DNA from: Panorpa germanica
Lineage: Eukaryota; Arthropoda; Insecta; Mecoptera; Panorpidae
Direction: 5' to 3'
DNA: 64,000 bases
Assembly (NCBI GenBank): GCA_963678705.1
Contig: OY783209.1
Location: 8,990,001-9,054,000, forward strand
Position numbers and translations under genes: made by a program. Every line of letters starts with the position of its first letter. The first letter of the stretch is position 1. The notes below the pieces were generated by a model that was not told the DNA's origin, did not search any database, and was given only the letters and a program-made list of their open reading frames with translations. Shown piece by piece: positions 1-12,785 of the stretch.

Positions 1-250
1 ATTTTGACAGATTGTCACATTTTGGAGGTTATGATATAATATAGTTTTTCTTAATTTAATATTTTTAATTTAAAACATTGAACGTTGTAAGGTTCTAAAA
101 AAACAAAGAAAACTTAAAAAATAAATTAAATTAAAAATGGTACTATGAATGACTACGCGTATTACCATATGCTAAACAATTTAAATTAAATACAAAATAC
201 AAAATTAAATTAAAGTAGTGAGTGGGAATGATACTTAATAGGCTGTCGTA
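1..250 (-). repeat. Repeat family D, copy 1 (cut by window start)
   Basis: This stretch matches the reverse complement of about 20290-20505: both hold a GGAGGTTAT / ATAACCTCC block, the GGTTC / GGAACC poly-A patch, and the same ATATGCTAAACAATTTAAATT segment. A GAGTGGGAATGA motif near 221-233 recurs near 20795 and 62830. The left end is missing because the window begins inside it. No coding potential is seen and the class is unknown. Confidence 0.6.
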
Positions 251-1582
251 CAATTATGGTTTCTATTAGATATAGCCCAATCATTTAAGATGAAAAAGGA
301 TTACATATTAAATGAAAGGAAATAAGCTAACTCATTGTATTGATATTTTTTAAGTTCTCTCAAATAGCTTGTGTACGCAAATTGTGTTTCTCAAAGGTAA
401 AAGGTCACAAACATTGTTTTTTATACATATCTTGTTTCCTACGCTCCCAATGAAATTCTCTACAAATTTTATCTTATGCAATTTTTGTATGATCAACCCT
501 TCCCGAGATATAACCTCTGAGAGTAGGAGGCGCAATCCGTGTATAGGATAATACTATCTTTGGATTTATTAGTAGAGAGACTGTGCAGGTTCACACCGCA
601 CTATCTGATAGAAATGTGAAATTTGGTACAAAGAAATAATTTACTGTGTTTCGCTCCTTTTGTGTTTCCCCAAGTTTATTGATAACTAAACGATACTGTT
701 ACTGATCAAAAGTGTAGCCCGATGTAGTTAATATAAGTGTTTTGATAAATTGTACATCTGGCAACAAAATCGTTAACTTAACGATAACGTATATCGTTAA
801 AACAGTTAAGTAATTCGGTTACTGATGTTTACATACAAATATTTTTTAAAAGATTGCTTTTGTTTATTATTGTTTACAAAACATTTTCTTTGCTGTATTT
901 ATGTTTATATAAAATCTCTGGATTCTTCACGCTACTCTGATTGTTATTTGAGTTTTCCGTCCAAACTAATTCCATTTTAATTATTCTTTAGGCATTATGG
1001 GTTATATACATACAATCTTGTATATATTTGTACATCTAGTGTTTAGATTATTTTGTTGTTATGCAAAACCTTGTCTGGTCTCACTTCACATGTGTCTAAG
1101 TCGAGAACTTAAAAATGAAGCTTTACGAAAGCTCAGACAGTTTCTGTTGGTTTCTGTATTAACAAATAGTATTTTGCTAAAAACAACACATTCTTTGTTT
1201 AATGTAAACCTACTTTATTATGGTTTTTATGGATACTTTATAATAATAAATAAAAACAAAAGGTTTGTTATTTTGTACTAAGCAAGTTGAAGCAATCTGG
1301 CACAATCTGATGTTTTGTGGATTCAGGTACGCAGTGCTTCTTAGACAAAGCCCCGCGCAATACTTGTTACTTTAGACCTCGTTATCTTGGATTGGTAAAT
1401 GTAATACAATAGTTCCTTTACCAGAATTTATGATTGTTAGTTATAATTGATAACGCCTGATAATAAGGATTAAGGATAGTAATCAAAAGACATTTTAAAA
1501 AATATTTTCTGTATACAAGTCCTAGTACTGCACATGTTATGAACACATGCAATGATGATTCATCTTAAGGACTAAGAAACCA
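251..1582. other. Intergenic, no supportable gene
   Basis: AT-rich sequence. A 94-codon frame at 997-1281 is rich in Phe, Leu, Tyr and Ile as expected from AT-rich noise, and has no recognisable domain or splice-site context. Nothing else is supported. Confidence 0.5.
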
Positions 1583-1586
1583 TTAA

Positions 1587-2268
1587 GGAGGTACAGGAGG
1601 TTAACGTAAAAGATGAAAACGTTGTGAAATTTGGAGGGTCGATACAAATAGTTAAAATACATGCTGTCTCAAAATTTTAGAGACCTAGGGTTCACAGTTT
1701 TCTTTTTATACATGATTAAAAATAGTCATTTTCCATACAAATCATAATTTTTAGCTCAATTTCACCACATAATATAACTTTTAACTATAGAAAAATGGTG
1801 ACACGGCTTTCAAAAACTAGGTGTATATAAAATAATCTTTTCTGTAACTATTGCAAAAAGAAAATTATCAAAAGGGTACCTATTTACGAAAATATTTAAA
1901 TAAAACCTTTAAGAAACAGTAAATATAGATTATAAGCCGGCAACGTTGCAAATGCCAATTTGAGCGGGAAATTTAAAATCGGAATAAATGTTATATAAAA
2001 TATAACAATTTATTGGTCAAAGAACCAAATCACGCATGCGTCAACACACGTAAATTTACAGGGTTGCCAAATTTTTTTTTTTTTAATTTTATACAAATTT
2101 ATTAAACTATTATATGCATAAAAAATCATTTTAACAAGCTAAAAGCAGTTTAATAGGGAATTGAAAAAATCATTTTCAAAGGTACAGTCCCAATATTTGC
2201 TCGTCCCTCATGTACTTCGTATTACCGAGAGATAAACTTTTTGCATTGACGGTACGTCTTGTACCTCC
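1587..2268 (+). mobile_element. Family A TTAA-flanked element, copy 1
   Basis: This non-autonomous DNA element has inverted ends: the left begins GGAGGTACAGGAGG and the right ends TCTTGTACCTCC. TTAA lies immediately outside both ends (1583-1586 and 2269-2272). It is collinear with the copy at 18827-19564 over its whole length. A TTAA target duplication is the hallmark of the piggyBac superfamily, so piggyBac-type mobilisation is inferred. No transposase is encoded. It ends about 100 bp from the stop codon of the minus-strand gene at 2372 and may contribute to its 3' UTR. Confidence 0.75.
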
Positions 2269-2371
2269 TTAAAACTACTATATAAAAATAAAACGATTAA
2301 ATGATGAGAATAACATTTTTTTTTAACTTAACAAGTTGTTACAAGGAAACAAATAGAACGCACAAAATAAT

Positions 2372-3933
2372 TCATTTTATTAAAAGCATTTCCAGTGTGT
2401 TTCCCTTTTCGAATTTTGCTATTAATACATCATTTTTTAAATTTTCATTTTTGTGCATTAATATTTTAATTAATTCACATTTTCGTAATATTAATTTTTT
2501 ACATTTCTTGCATTCAAAACACGCCCGGAGTATAACGTATCTTTTGTCTTCGGTATCGACTTTGACTTGGTATATCATTTCATGCAGAAGCGAAATCATT
2601 TCGTTAAGATCTATGTCTTCGTTGGCTTCGTGAATATGACCATCTCCTGCTTCGTCAAAATCATCCCATTTTAATGAACCTACCGACATATTCGAAGCTG
2701 TTCCAGTTCCCATATATTCTTCGTTCGGCCTGGAAGAAAATATAGAAAGATTTTTATAATAAATGGAAAATAATTCTAACACAGTTCAACCTGTTTTGTA
2801 ACTTTTTCTATGTTTGAAAAAATGAAGCAACTTAAGTCCAATACCTTGGGCTGGGCATAGCTAGCCTAATTTCGAAAATACATCAATACAGGCATAAAAA
2901 GTTACAAAACAGTTGCATTTCCGCCATTCACCACCTGTCTACCTTATTTCTCTTCCTCCTGAAGCGCGATAATTTGCACCGGTATTTTCCGGTGGTACTA
3001 CCTTCTCTTTCCGTCCTTTTTTCTGGTTCACTTTCTGCTCTTCTTTCTGTTCTACCTTCAGTTTCTCTTTCTGTTCCTCCTTTTCTTCTATTTTCTCAGG
3101 TGCAAAGCTTTTCATATTAAGATTATAAAAAACATCTTGAGACAAAAAATGGAAGTCATCGTTGTAATCACCATTTTGAACAATCCGATCGTCTAAACTT
3201 ATAAAGTTCAGTAAACAATCTTGTTGGAAGATTAAGTCGTTTTCAATTTTCTCATCGTCATCATTTATTAATTTTCTAGTCTGTAAAGGTATAACAGAAT
3301 TAGTGGTATTCACATCCCCCCGAGCTCTCCCTTTTTCCCTAAGCATTTTAAAGTCGTCTGTTAACAAATCGCTTTTGATAATGTTGTTGTCCATTGATAA
3401 GAGCAAAGATGTTGGATCGCAGGATGAGATCGCTGATTGGTGGACATCTTCTTCAGACAATCGTTTGTCAGTTTCATCTTGATGGTCTTGCTTGACTTCT
3501 GTTGAACAACTTGGCGAGTCCTGCAGGTCGATTCTTGCAGCTAGTTCATCCTCGAGATCTCCCTTACGTGGAGCGTATAACGTCGCGAAATTAGTTTGAG
3601 TAGACTGAAACAACAAGCAAATTTATTGTGGGTTTTGTATCACTTCAACGAGAATTAGTCACACAAACTACTGTGGACCAAAAGGTTTCCCAGAAAGATC
3701 GGACTTCCTTCCTACGTACCAAGGAAGAATACAGGTCAAAAAAAACCAAACTAAAAGTTTGAATAGGAAAGAACAAAAGGAAAGGTCTCGCCACCAAAAA
3801 ATAAGACACTGCATCATGATGGCTACTGTGTCGTTGTCTTCAAATCTTAAGACGTTCCCTTAGAAGCTAATGGCAACATTACATTAATTAATTTACCTTG
3901 CACCCATCGATTTGCAGAAACTTTACATTTTGT
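2372..3933 (-). CDS. Unrecognised spliced gene, 3' part (three exons)
   Basis: Three minus-strand exons join in frame: 3933-3897 (37 nt), 3604-2943 (662 nt) and 2729-2372 (stop TAA). Splice signals are good: donor CAAG|GTAAAT at 3897, acceptor TTGTTTCAG| at 3604, donor ATAAG|GTAGAC at 2943, acceptor TTTCTTCCAG| at 2729. Phases agree at both junctions (0, then 2). The visible product is about 350 residues, acidic and hydrophilic. Its middle has a Lys/Glu/Gln-rich stretch just before the second junction, likely coiled coil. The last exon carries a cluster of cysteines (CFECKKCKK, then another Cys) within a Lys-rich helix-like segment. There is no signal peptide or membrane segment in the visible part. 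The 5' end lies further right and was not found; the 37 nt exon is the least certain part. I do not recognise the family; a nuclear or scaffold protein would fit the composition, but that is a guess. Confidence 0.6.
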
Positions 3934-5720
3934 CTGTTGATTAAATAAATATAAAAACACTTTTCAAATAATTGTACCAAACCGAAGGAATCTAAAAACA
4001 TTATACTCGTAAAAAAATGCCACACTTAATTTAATATTTTTTTAAATTTTTTACTTTGTTTATATCACTTAATTTAATTTTATGGTAAAAAAAATAAAAA
4101 ATATATTGTTTTTTTTAAGTTACAACGTTTAGGCAGCCTACTGGCACGCATAATAGCCAGGCTTTAATTTTGCTTATGTATCTCATAATACGGATAGAGC
4201 TACAGTTACTTAATTCATTTGTTTCATTAAATTTGTATTTGTGTTTATTATAATTAAAGAACAATAATCATATCTGCTTCTCAAATGCTACTTTCAAGTT
4301 ATCTTCGTTGTCGAAATTTTCAAATTATATAGTTTTTTTTTGTAAATAAATAACACAACTTTCTTAATAGTAAAATCACAGGATGACGTAGATTTTTCTT
4401 TTTAATTGATTGCAAAGTGATATCTGCTCACTTTCTTTGCGCACAACTGATTATGTGGTTTCGAGACTAAACTATTTACATTCACTAGAAGTCTTTACTT
4501 TTATATTTAGGGTCCATTTTATATTTAATGCCCAATTGTGGTAGTCCTGTGTTTTTAATTATTCTGTCTCTTTAAATAACCAAAGGCGCAGCCCAAAAGA
4601 AGGTCACGTTTTAATCCTGGATAGCATCGAGATTATAGAACCGAAATCACTGTTTAATCCTGATATTACATCGATTTTTAAAAAAAGACTAAAACCGATA
4701 TTTAATATCAAACAATCATTAAGAAAATGAAAGAAATTATAGTTTTAAAACAATGAAGCATATCCCAATGGCAAAATCGGGACCCATGATCTGAGGTAAT
4801 AAATAATATAAATGAATACAATTAAATTTGGCCTGGGATGTCAAAGAAGACCTCTGGCTGCTCCATTCTTTTGTAGGGACCAATTTCTCTATAAAATTCT
4901 AATTGAAAACTCAAATATTTTTCAGAAAATGAATGATTATAGAACCTCATAATATTCTCTGTAGAAAACAACCGTATCCATGATTATACATCTTAATTTT
5001 TTCTTTACAGTGACGTTTAATTACCTGTCTGTTCGATCTATTGATGCCCTGAATTTAAGTAATTAAAATTCAACCGTTTTCTACCCCTAATAAAAGAAAC
5101 TGCGTCCCCCAGTGTCTGTAGCCACCGTCCAGTATAGATATAAAAGGTCAACTATCAACTGGGGTCATAACTTTTGTGCGTGAGTCCAGAAACTCATCTA
5201 TACTCAACGAAATAATGAGATTTGACATTTAGAAATTCCGTCAATTCACCCTGAAGCAAACAAGGGTTGTTAGTTTGCCCTGCAAACTGTGAAACGCCGG
5301 GACATATAACACGTCTTGAATTAGAGTTTGGGTGTGGAGGAGAAGGGTGATCTTGACTCGGGTGAGAGAGGGAGAGAGATGGTTGTATCCAAGACGTCAT
5401 CCACCGAATCCATTCAACTACCAGGCATTCAATAACGTCCGCTATTTCAAATCTGACATCTACAAAAATGATTGAGAGTAATGTGACGCCCTGGGTGTTA
5501 CGTTACAGCGGCGATTCGGTGATTCGGTGATTCAGTGATTCGATTCCCTCTTGAAGTTAGCGAGCTATTGTTTGAAGTTATTTCTAGAGTACTTTCGAAA
5601 TTCTTCAGTTTCATGTTACAGAAATTTGCTGGATCCACTAGTTAATTAATCTATTTATGTACAAAAAGTGAGTAAGCAGATGCCAGCGTTTGGAAACCTC
5701 TAAGCGCTCTTTATGTAACT
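3934..5720. other. Intergenic or upstream intron of the gene at 2372; nothing firm
   Basis: No exon of the upstream gene could be placed here with confidence. A 68-codon minus-strand frame at 5194-5400 is Ser/Pro-rich and lacks a domain or strong splice context. Short direct repeats (GATTCGGTGATTCGGTGATTC) occur at about 5513-5540. Confidence 0.4.
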
Positions 5721-5721
5721 A

Positions 5722-5835
5722 AGGCATGTCGCACACTGCAACGGTATTTGAGCGAATCCTATAAATGTAATGTGCGCAAGTGGCAAAGCAGTCCGAATAC
5801 ACGCGAATTTTAACGAAGCATATAAATGCAATACT
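5722..5835 (+). repeat. Family K short element, divergent copy 1
   Basis: It begins AAGGCATGTCGCACACTGC and continues with GGTATTTGAGCGAAT and CAGTCCGAATACACGCGA, blocks that recur in diverged form at 7142-7330 (GTATTTAAGCGAAT, CCGTCCGAATACGGGCG). It abuts the family E element on its right. Class unknown. Confidence 0.45.
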
Positions 5836-5840
5836 CTCTT

Positions 5841-6082
5841 CCCAGTAAACAATTTGGTGAAGAGTCCTATTTTGTGACGTTTCTATCACTATTGTACTTC
5901 AATTATAGTTCGCATCAACTTTATCTTCATTTGTATTCAAACAGGTGGAGTAGTTTCGCCATTTGTAGCCGATAAAATAGACATTTCATATGAACAACTG
6001 TGAGAAAATGAACTCTTCCATGACAAAAAAATCATGCCTATCTTCAATATGATGGCAAAGTGACTCCAAAATGTTTACTGGG
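5841..6082 (+). mobile_element. Family E MITE-like element, copy 1
   Basis: This 242 bp element has short inverted termini, CCCAGTAAACA at the left and TGTTTACTGGG at the right. Collinear relatives lie at 20928-21124 and 32511-32772, and an inverted partial copy at about 32838. It has no coding capacity. Its family cannot be settled without a repeat library. Confidence 0.75.
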
Positions 6083-6967
6083 TTTCATAACAGTGGTGTA
6101 TCGATAAAAATTAAAGTAAATCTGATGATAAATTATGTTAGTGCAAAACACCTCTAATACACCCTACAGTACACAAGTTTGACTTAGCGTACAAGACCTG
6201 CTTAAAATAGTATGCGCCATTTTATAGAGCTTGAGTAATTTCCCATAAATCATTTTTTTTTTCTTAAAAAAATTGTCATTACCTACCTCTCCAAATTACT
6301 AAAACATTTTGAAATATTAAATTTCAATAATCGCAAATGTTCCCAACATAATTTACATCCCCTATAATATTAGCATTAAAGCCGCCCACATTTTTCGCTG
6401 TTTTTTAATCATCTGACTTTTCATCTCTCTCCATCTTCAACACGGTTGTATGTTTTGTCTCACAGTTTGCACCATTCGTCTCCTGAACCCGCTGTATTTA
6501 AGCACTGTGCCTGCGTTTAATTTGCCCTGTCACTTTTCCGTGGTTTTCGCGTCACACACCGGTGGGGTCACACTTCAACAGGGCTCGGAGGCTGGTGACA
6601 GATCCGCGAAGAAAACTGCTTCGTCTGTATTATTCTAAATTTTCATGTATTATCGATTAAGTCACTTATTTTTTATGTTTTAAAACTTTTTACTTATGTT
6701 GGAACTTAACAATTATTAACAACAATTAACAATGGGCTTGTGTACTTATTTGATGTTAATACAAGTATATTGGCGTGTCTATTTTATTAAATATCTAAAT
6801 GCTGGCGGAGATATAGTAATTAAAAATTCGAATTGTAGTTTTTGCGGTACAGATGTCGTCCATATTTATGACGTAACATGTCTGTACTATTAAGTGTAAG
6901 TCAGTTATTTTTTCTATGGATAAGAGTTCTGTGTTTACGCTCTGTTGTATAAAAGAGATAGCAACTT

Positions 6968-7490
6968 AGGGGGCGTCCATAAATTACGTGAGATGTTTAA
7001 GGGGGGGAGGGGGTCGAGTCAAATCTCATCTAATCTTCCGTTGGAGAGAAGGGGGGTCTCGGCAAATATCACGCAATTTTTTTTCTGATTGAAACAAAAA
7101 AAAATTATACTATTTTGGTCCATTTAATCTAGATTGTACATGCTTAAGGCCTGTCTCAGTATGGGACCGTATTTAAGCGAATTTCTGCCGGACGTATACG
7201 GGCTACTACGCTTTACCTATCCGAACCATGTAAATGTAATGAGATCGCTCTGGAGCTCTCAGACTGCACGCTACAAAGCCGTCCGAATACGGGCGGCACT
7301 ACCTCGCACAGAATTTTATCCAAGCGTTACCACTACTACAACGATACCTACAACAACCTTATGATCTCTATTGCCCAAGTGTACGTGATGATTTAGAGAA
7401 AAGATGCTGCAGTACATGCGGTATTTACTTTGCATCTAGCACAGAAAATTTAAAAAAACACCTCACGTAATTTATGGACGCCCCCTTAGC
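6968..7490 (+). mobile_element. Family H element with 24 bp terminal inverted repeats
   Basis: The left end GGGGGCGTCCATAAATTACG TGAG is matched in reverse complement by CTCACGTAATTTATGGACGC CCCC at 7464-7488. Next to the left end is a G-rich run (GGGGGGGAGGGGG). The element sits inside family B copy 1 and contains a K-type segment at 7142-7340. The TIR is far better conserved than its host element, implying a later insertion. No transposase is visible. Confidence 0.75.
7142..7340 (+). repeat. Family K element nested inside H
   Basis: It begins AAGGCCTGTCTCAGTATGG and continues ACCGTATTTAAGCGAATTTC. A nearly identical start with an internally deleted body is at 31552-31620, and a more diverged relative at 5722. 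It has slightly higher GC than its surroundings. The 76-codon frame across it is not conserved in the other copies and is not called a gene. Confidence 0.6.
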
Positions 7491-7620
7491 GGACGTAATG
7501 TCTTGGAATGTTCTATAACGTTGAGTCCCTTTAATAATTTAAGTTTAAGATATCTTTACAATATTACTGCATTTAAAACAGCATGTATTTTGTAATAACA
7601 CTAAAATATTTACCAACAAA

Positions 7621-8294
7621 ATTAATAAACATCTTTTAATAAATTTGATGACGTAACACAGAATAGAATTTTTATGAATGAATTAAATTTTATGTAAAAC
7701 ATCAAACGTTAAAAATAAAAATGCCATGAAAACCTTTTAAATTAATAATAAAATAATTAATGAATATGATTTTAATCTGAAATATCAATTAAGTTTATAT
7801 CGTAATAAAATGAATATATACGAGTATATGTACATACAGTTGAGGTTATGTGTCAAATTCATAAAATTTATATGAAAGTGAGGTTATAATTTTATCTTAA
7901 GATTAAAGTAAAGGATTTTCTGTTTTGTTCTCGGATACTTTGAAGGATTAGCGTTAAGTTTAGTTCCCAATAAACAGCTTTTATAAATATAAGAGTTAAA
8001 ATGATCTTCAACGTCTAAGAAAGGGATGAAGATAGACAAGTTTTTGTCAAGAATGCTAAGGGAAAACTTTGTAATTCTCTTAAGTATTTTAGTTAGAAGT
8101 TAACAACGAGATAAGTTGAGCTAGATAAGATCAAAACGCTTTAACAATAACTGACAAAATGTTATTGTTTGGAGACGACAACGACAGCGTAGTCATTGTT
8201 GTTGATTCATTTGTGCAAATTATATTGCGACGTAGAATCTTCTACGGGTAAAACTACTATAAGGGTTGTGTTAAGGTAGTGCAGTATTGCCACA
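7621..8294. other. Intergenic, AT-rich
   Basis: No gene or repeat boundary could be supported in this stretch. Confidence 0.5.
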
Positions 8295-8930
8295 AATGGG
8301 CTTGTGTCCTCATTTTTTAGTGGTCGGTTTTTCAATTGTTGATTGAAATTAATGTTAATAAATGTGTATTGGCGTGTCTATTTTATTAAATATCTAAATG
8401 TTGACGGAGATATAGCTATTAAAAATTTGAATTGTAGTTTTAGCGCTAGAAATGGTCGGCCATTTGTATGACGTGAAATGTATTTTAACGTCAGTTATTT
8501 GTTGAGTAGCTCAGTGCTGTGGTAATGCTTTGTAGCTGTTAGTAGTCAAATAATCAAGTCAAGTCAAAGAATAATAAGTTTTTATTTTATTTAACCCTGT
8601 TACGGCAGACATAATATTGAAATTTTATTATTCCTTGAAATAGCTGTAAATAATATTTGATATTTTGATATATACATACATATAGCAGAGATTTATGAGC
8701 TGTAAGGTTGGCAGCGGTACACAAGGATTGTGATGTCACATGCATTTGGAATGTGTACAACGTTGAATCCCTTTAATAATTAAAGAGACAAAATGACTTT
8801 TTTAATTGTTAATATCTCTTAACATATAAGGAGTTATTAAAAAATAATTGAACATTTGAGGTTCTAGTAACTTACTTTATCAATATATAGTACACTTTTG
8901 TAGAAATTAAAACATAGGACACAAGCCCGT
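8295..8930 (+). mobile_element. Family B element, copy 2 (full length)
   Basis: It begins AATGGGCTTGTGTCCTC and ends ATAGGACACAAGCCCGT, an inverted terminal match of about 15 bp. The interior is collinear with the copies at 57120-57735 (same orientation) and 22880-23520 (opposite orientation). ACA occurs on both sides. No open frame of note. Confidence 0.8.
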
Positions 8931-9949
8931 ACAAAATATCTGAAACTAAGTCTATAAAGAAAATTAAAAAAAAAAAATCGTCTGTGAAAATAATCGCCGG
9001 ATTTACTTGAAATTTTCTGTGTGTGTACTTAAATATATGTACATTATGAAAATGAAATTAAAAAAATTAGATTTTTTGAAAATATTAATTGTATATTAAG
9101 GAGTTAATGAAGATCAGTTACGTTAAACATTTAGATACTGTTATGTATCTGATAACGTATCTAGTACGTTTACAATAATTAAATGATTAATATCGCGAAT
9201 AGAAAATAAAAATGTTGGAAATATGGTAAGTTTGAACAAGGTGTATAATTAATCCAAGATGAAATGTTTATCCAGTCTTAAATATACATGTATTTTACAA
9301 CTCTATCTTTATATATAATATAACTAGAGATTTCCACAAGCTTTAGTTTCAACATTTTCTGCTTTTCTTGTAGTCTGCTACCTCATATCTCCCCCAACAC
9401 CCCTCTCAAAAGTTATAATACAAGCTTATACATTTCGAAACTTTTTGTTCTGTCTGGCTGTTACATTTATAATGGCGTCTCTAATGGCTGCAAATAATTA
9501 ATACCTGGCGTATGGTTCATCCGTTGGCGGGGTCCTTTACTCATGCTTCTTACACCTGGAGGACGTGGATAAGCTACGTGACTTATCTATGGACCATCCC
9601 GCGTAAATCAGGGAGACGTCAGGAGACATTGTTTTGATTTTCATACATAAATTTATGAGCCATGTTTTATATGCTGTGAAAATTGTAAATATGTACGTCG
9701 AGGCATGAGGATAGGGAAAAATTATGAGTCAATAGATAATAAATATACGATGTCATGTGTAAATAATATACTTGTTATATAGCACCATGTGCCACCGTGA
9801 TATAAATTTCAAGATATGAAAATAAAAGTTGTCTACACTGGTACGACATCAAACTTTTACCAATTCTTTAATGTAATAAACATGACAGTAAATACTGTCT
9901 ACAACAATGTTTAAATATGCACATACTTTTGCAGTTGCACATACATATG
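8931..9949. other. Intergenic, no gene seen
   Basis: AT-rich up to about 9350. A somewhat GC-richer stretch at 9520-9620 has no open frame or repeat match that I could find. Confidence 0.45.
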
Positions 9950-10580
9950 ATATTATTATTTATTACATTAATTGTGTGCCTTTCGGCTTTACAATCTACA
10001 TTATTATATTTTTTAATGCATTTCATATAAATTCAAAGTTAAAACTAAACTTAAACTATTCTAGACTATTACTACTTCGAATAGTACTTTCTGTTTCTTC
10101 TTTTCTTGATCCTCTCTCTTCATGCCCCCTACTCCTCTTTTATTCACACCGTTTCCTGCTTCTCCTTCCTTATTGCCTGTATCTTCATCTATCACCTCTT
10201 GCCTTCCTTGTCTCCTCTCGACAAACCCTCTATTATCTTTTTACTATCCTTCCTGCCTTCTCTCTTCGTTTTCACTTCTCCACTTATGTCTATTACAGGC
10301 ATAAACGCTCTATCTTTACTATTTCTTCTTGACTCCCTTACTTTACTATTTCTTCTTGACTCTCTTCCTTTACTATTTTAGTATTGTCTCTATCTCCGTC
10401 ATCCACCTCTTGTCCTTATCTCCTTTCCGCAAATCCTCTATTTTTCTGAACTGAAGTTTAACTGTTTCCTCGCTACTTCTTTCTTTCTCCTGCTTCCCTT
10501 CACTGCCTCTTTTAGTACTTCCTCTCTCTTCATGTTCCTTATGCAACCCAGCTACGAGCATATTTATTGTCCTGTTTTTC
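9950..10580 (-). mobile_element. 5'-truncated LINE tail, copy L1
   Basis: Read on the minus strand, this is the 3' end of a non-LTR retrotransposon: a purine-rich coding remnant (Lys/Glu-rich, sharing a GLHKE motif with copy L2), a 3' UTR with the GCCGAAAGGCACACAATTAA block, and a short A-rich (TAA-type) tail at the left. The copy at 58826-59412 shares the same internal duplicated block, so the two are sister copies. The plus-strand Ser/Leu/Phe-rich frames here are antisense artefacts. Confidence 0.7.
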
Positions 10581-10639
10581 ATACATATGATATACATTGT
10601 TACAGGTTTCATATCACAAAAGAATATACATAGGATATG

Positions 10640-12520
10640 CAATAAACATGAATTAATTTTTTTCTGGATATTAACAACTGTTCGATTTTTCCAACACTAA
10701 TTTTATTTCTTAGTAGAATTTGTTGTGCTTCTTTTGATGGTTATAAAGTTAGGTTATAATATTTTTATTTAAAAAATATTGTGTTTTCGATTTTGATTCC
10801 TCGTATTTATTTACAATATTATAGAAGTTATTAACGATAGTCATTTCTGATTGAATAATTAAAAGCGTAACATTTACAAAATTATTATTTTTTTTATATT
10901 TATTTACTTATTTGCCTTGACTTTCTTTCGTCATAGCCACCATCAAACATTTTTTATATATCTTTTATAATTTATAATTCAATTTTACAAATTTCTAAAT
11001 ATTTCAATAATTCACTAATTAATTATTTAAAATCACTAAAATTTTGAATCACTTAACAAAAATTTAGTATTAACAGGAAAAGTTTTAATCACATCTAATA
11101 TATCACTATTGAATTTTGATCTTTCTAAACTATGATTTATGCATTCAAATATAATTATATATAATATAATTAATATGATTATAGTTGATATAATTTTGAA
11201 ACCTCATTTCTAAACCATCTCTTCTTACGTAAATTTGGATGTAACATATAATAATCTCTTCCTTTTAACTGACTTTTGTTAATGAAATCTGTGTTTCTTA
11301 AATTGAAGTTTAATTTTTTGTTTATATTAAAATTTCATATGAAGGTAATTTCACTTTCATCTCAATTTATAAATTTATTGATTCCTTTGCCAATTTATCC
11401 GCAATTTCGTTTCCTCTTATTCCACAATGTCCTATTTTTTACAAGTCCTTTACAAAATTAATTAACATTAACAATTACCATTACCAGAAGACGTGTTTTT
11501 AATGAATATTACTTTAATAATACATTGGATTTTGAACATTTTCTAATAAAAAAAGTACATGTGCTTATAATCCCTTAGTTTTCTAGAACTGTTGACGCCA
11601 GGTTAGTGTTTCTTTGATACTAATTAGCTTAAAAACACATTGTTTAAGAAGTTAAGTGATTCCCTGTAGTGAATTAAGTGAAGTCTTAGTAGGCGTTTAA
11701 TTTAAGCGTCCATACACCCGCACTGTTCCGATCTAACGCATTGTATTTATCGTATCAAATGTTACTTAACGTCTGAGATCGATTTTTTTTTCAAAACAAT
11801 CGGAGACAACGCATTTGTACAATTAAACATACAGATACCATTAAAAATCATAGTGAACGGTGAATACGCCTTCCGTTACTCTTCCCTTCTCTCACATGAT
11901 TGAAACGGTAAATCCGATGCATATGATACGAGCCCTATGATCTTATTAACACAAAAAATGACATTTAATCAAATTCTGTAAGAAAAATAATTCTTTACCG
12001 TATTCTTTCGTCTCACCAACACCATAACAATTTTGATAAGTTCTTAAATCATAGAGAGAACGATGTTTTCAAGATTGAATTTCAAATCAACTTCATACGA
12101 ACACGTCTGGAACTTGTACCCGACAAGATAAAAGAGAAAAATTCCATGGAGATATATTTACAGAGCGTTCTACTACAATACATATCTCAAGCGAGAGTTA
12201 ACAAAGAGAAATAAGTAAAAATTCAAGGAAAACAAATATAAACAGAGAAAATATAAGAAAAAAAGACAAAAATACTGTCTGAGTCTGGAAAATGTTATCG
12301 TCTGTAGATGAAATCTATAAATTTTTCTTTTATTCATTTTATTTTATGTATTATTTTGATTACATAACTTTCTATAAGTAAATAGATTCAGCGATAACTT
12401 ATTTTGAATATAAAACAGTTTGTACTTGTTTTGAGTTACTTCAACAAAAGTTCAAATAAATAAGCTCTCAGGAGTTACGAAATCTTTCTTTTTTCTTTTC
12501 ATTTTGTAATAATATATTCT
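10640..12520. other. Intergenic, AT-rich, with a small shared repeat
   Basis: No gene seen. About 60 bp at 11045-11103 (ending GTTTTAATCACATCTA) is nearly identical to 57750-57808, marking another small dispersed repeat. A possible element end, GCGTCCATACACCCGCACTG, lies near 11707, but no partner end was found. Confidence 0.45.
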
Positions 12521-12522
12521 CG

Positions 12523-12785
12523 CTTACAATCTGTTACAATAAGTATCTATGCTAATTAATAAATTGTCCAAGATTAGAAATAGTCGCCTAGTGACGACTT
12601 TATCTATGAATGGTTATGAAAAACGTTGTGGTAACTTTAACACACTATATCTTTTTAGTCTTTTAAAGTCAGACATATTTTTTATTCAGTAAATCCACAG
12701 CTAGATAAGTATCTCTGACTCAATTTGTTAATTTCTTCTTTAACTTTTCGAATTTGTTGTTTATGTACCACAATGTATTCATAAT
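12523..12785 (+). repeat. Repeat family G, copy 1 (uninterrupted)
   Basis: It shares TTACAATCTGTTACAATAAG, AAAACGTTGTGGTA, CACAGCTAGATA and TTTGTTAATTTCTTCTTTAA in the same order with 18633-18822. In this copy the final TTAA (12740-12743) runs straight on, while in the second copy a family A element sits at that point. Confidence 0.7.

Larger units (their letters stand above)
6731..7620 (+). mobile_element. Family B element, copy 1, interrupted by H
   Basis: The left part (6731 to about 6967) begins AATGGGCTTGTGT and contains the family B blocks TTGGCGTGTCTATTTTATTA and ACGGAGATATAG-like sequence. The match then breaks at the H element and resumes at about 7490 (TTGGAATGT...ACGTTGA.TCCCTTTAATAATT). 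The far right end is eroded. It is diverged from the other copies, so it is an older insertion. Confidence 0.6.

Noticed and set aside
9907..10381. Three overlapping plus-strand frames rich in Ser, Leu, Phe
   Set aside because: They are antisense to the purine-rich LINE tail L1, and mirror-image frames occur in L3 at 58822-59386. No membrane protein is implied.
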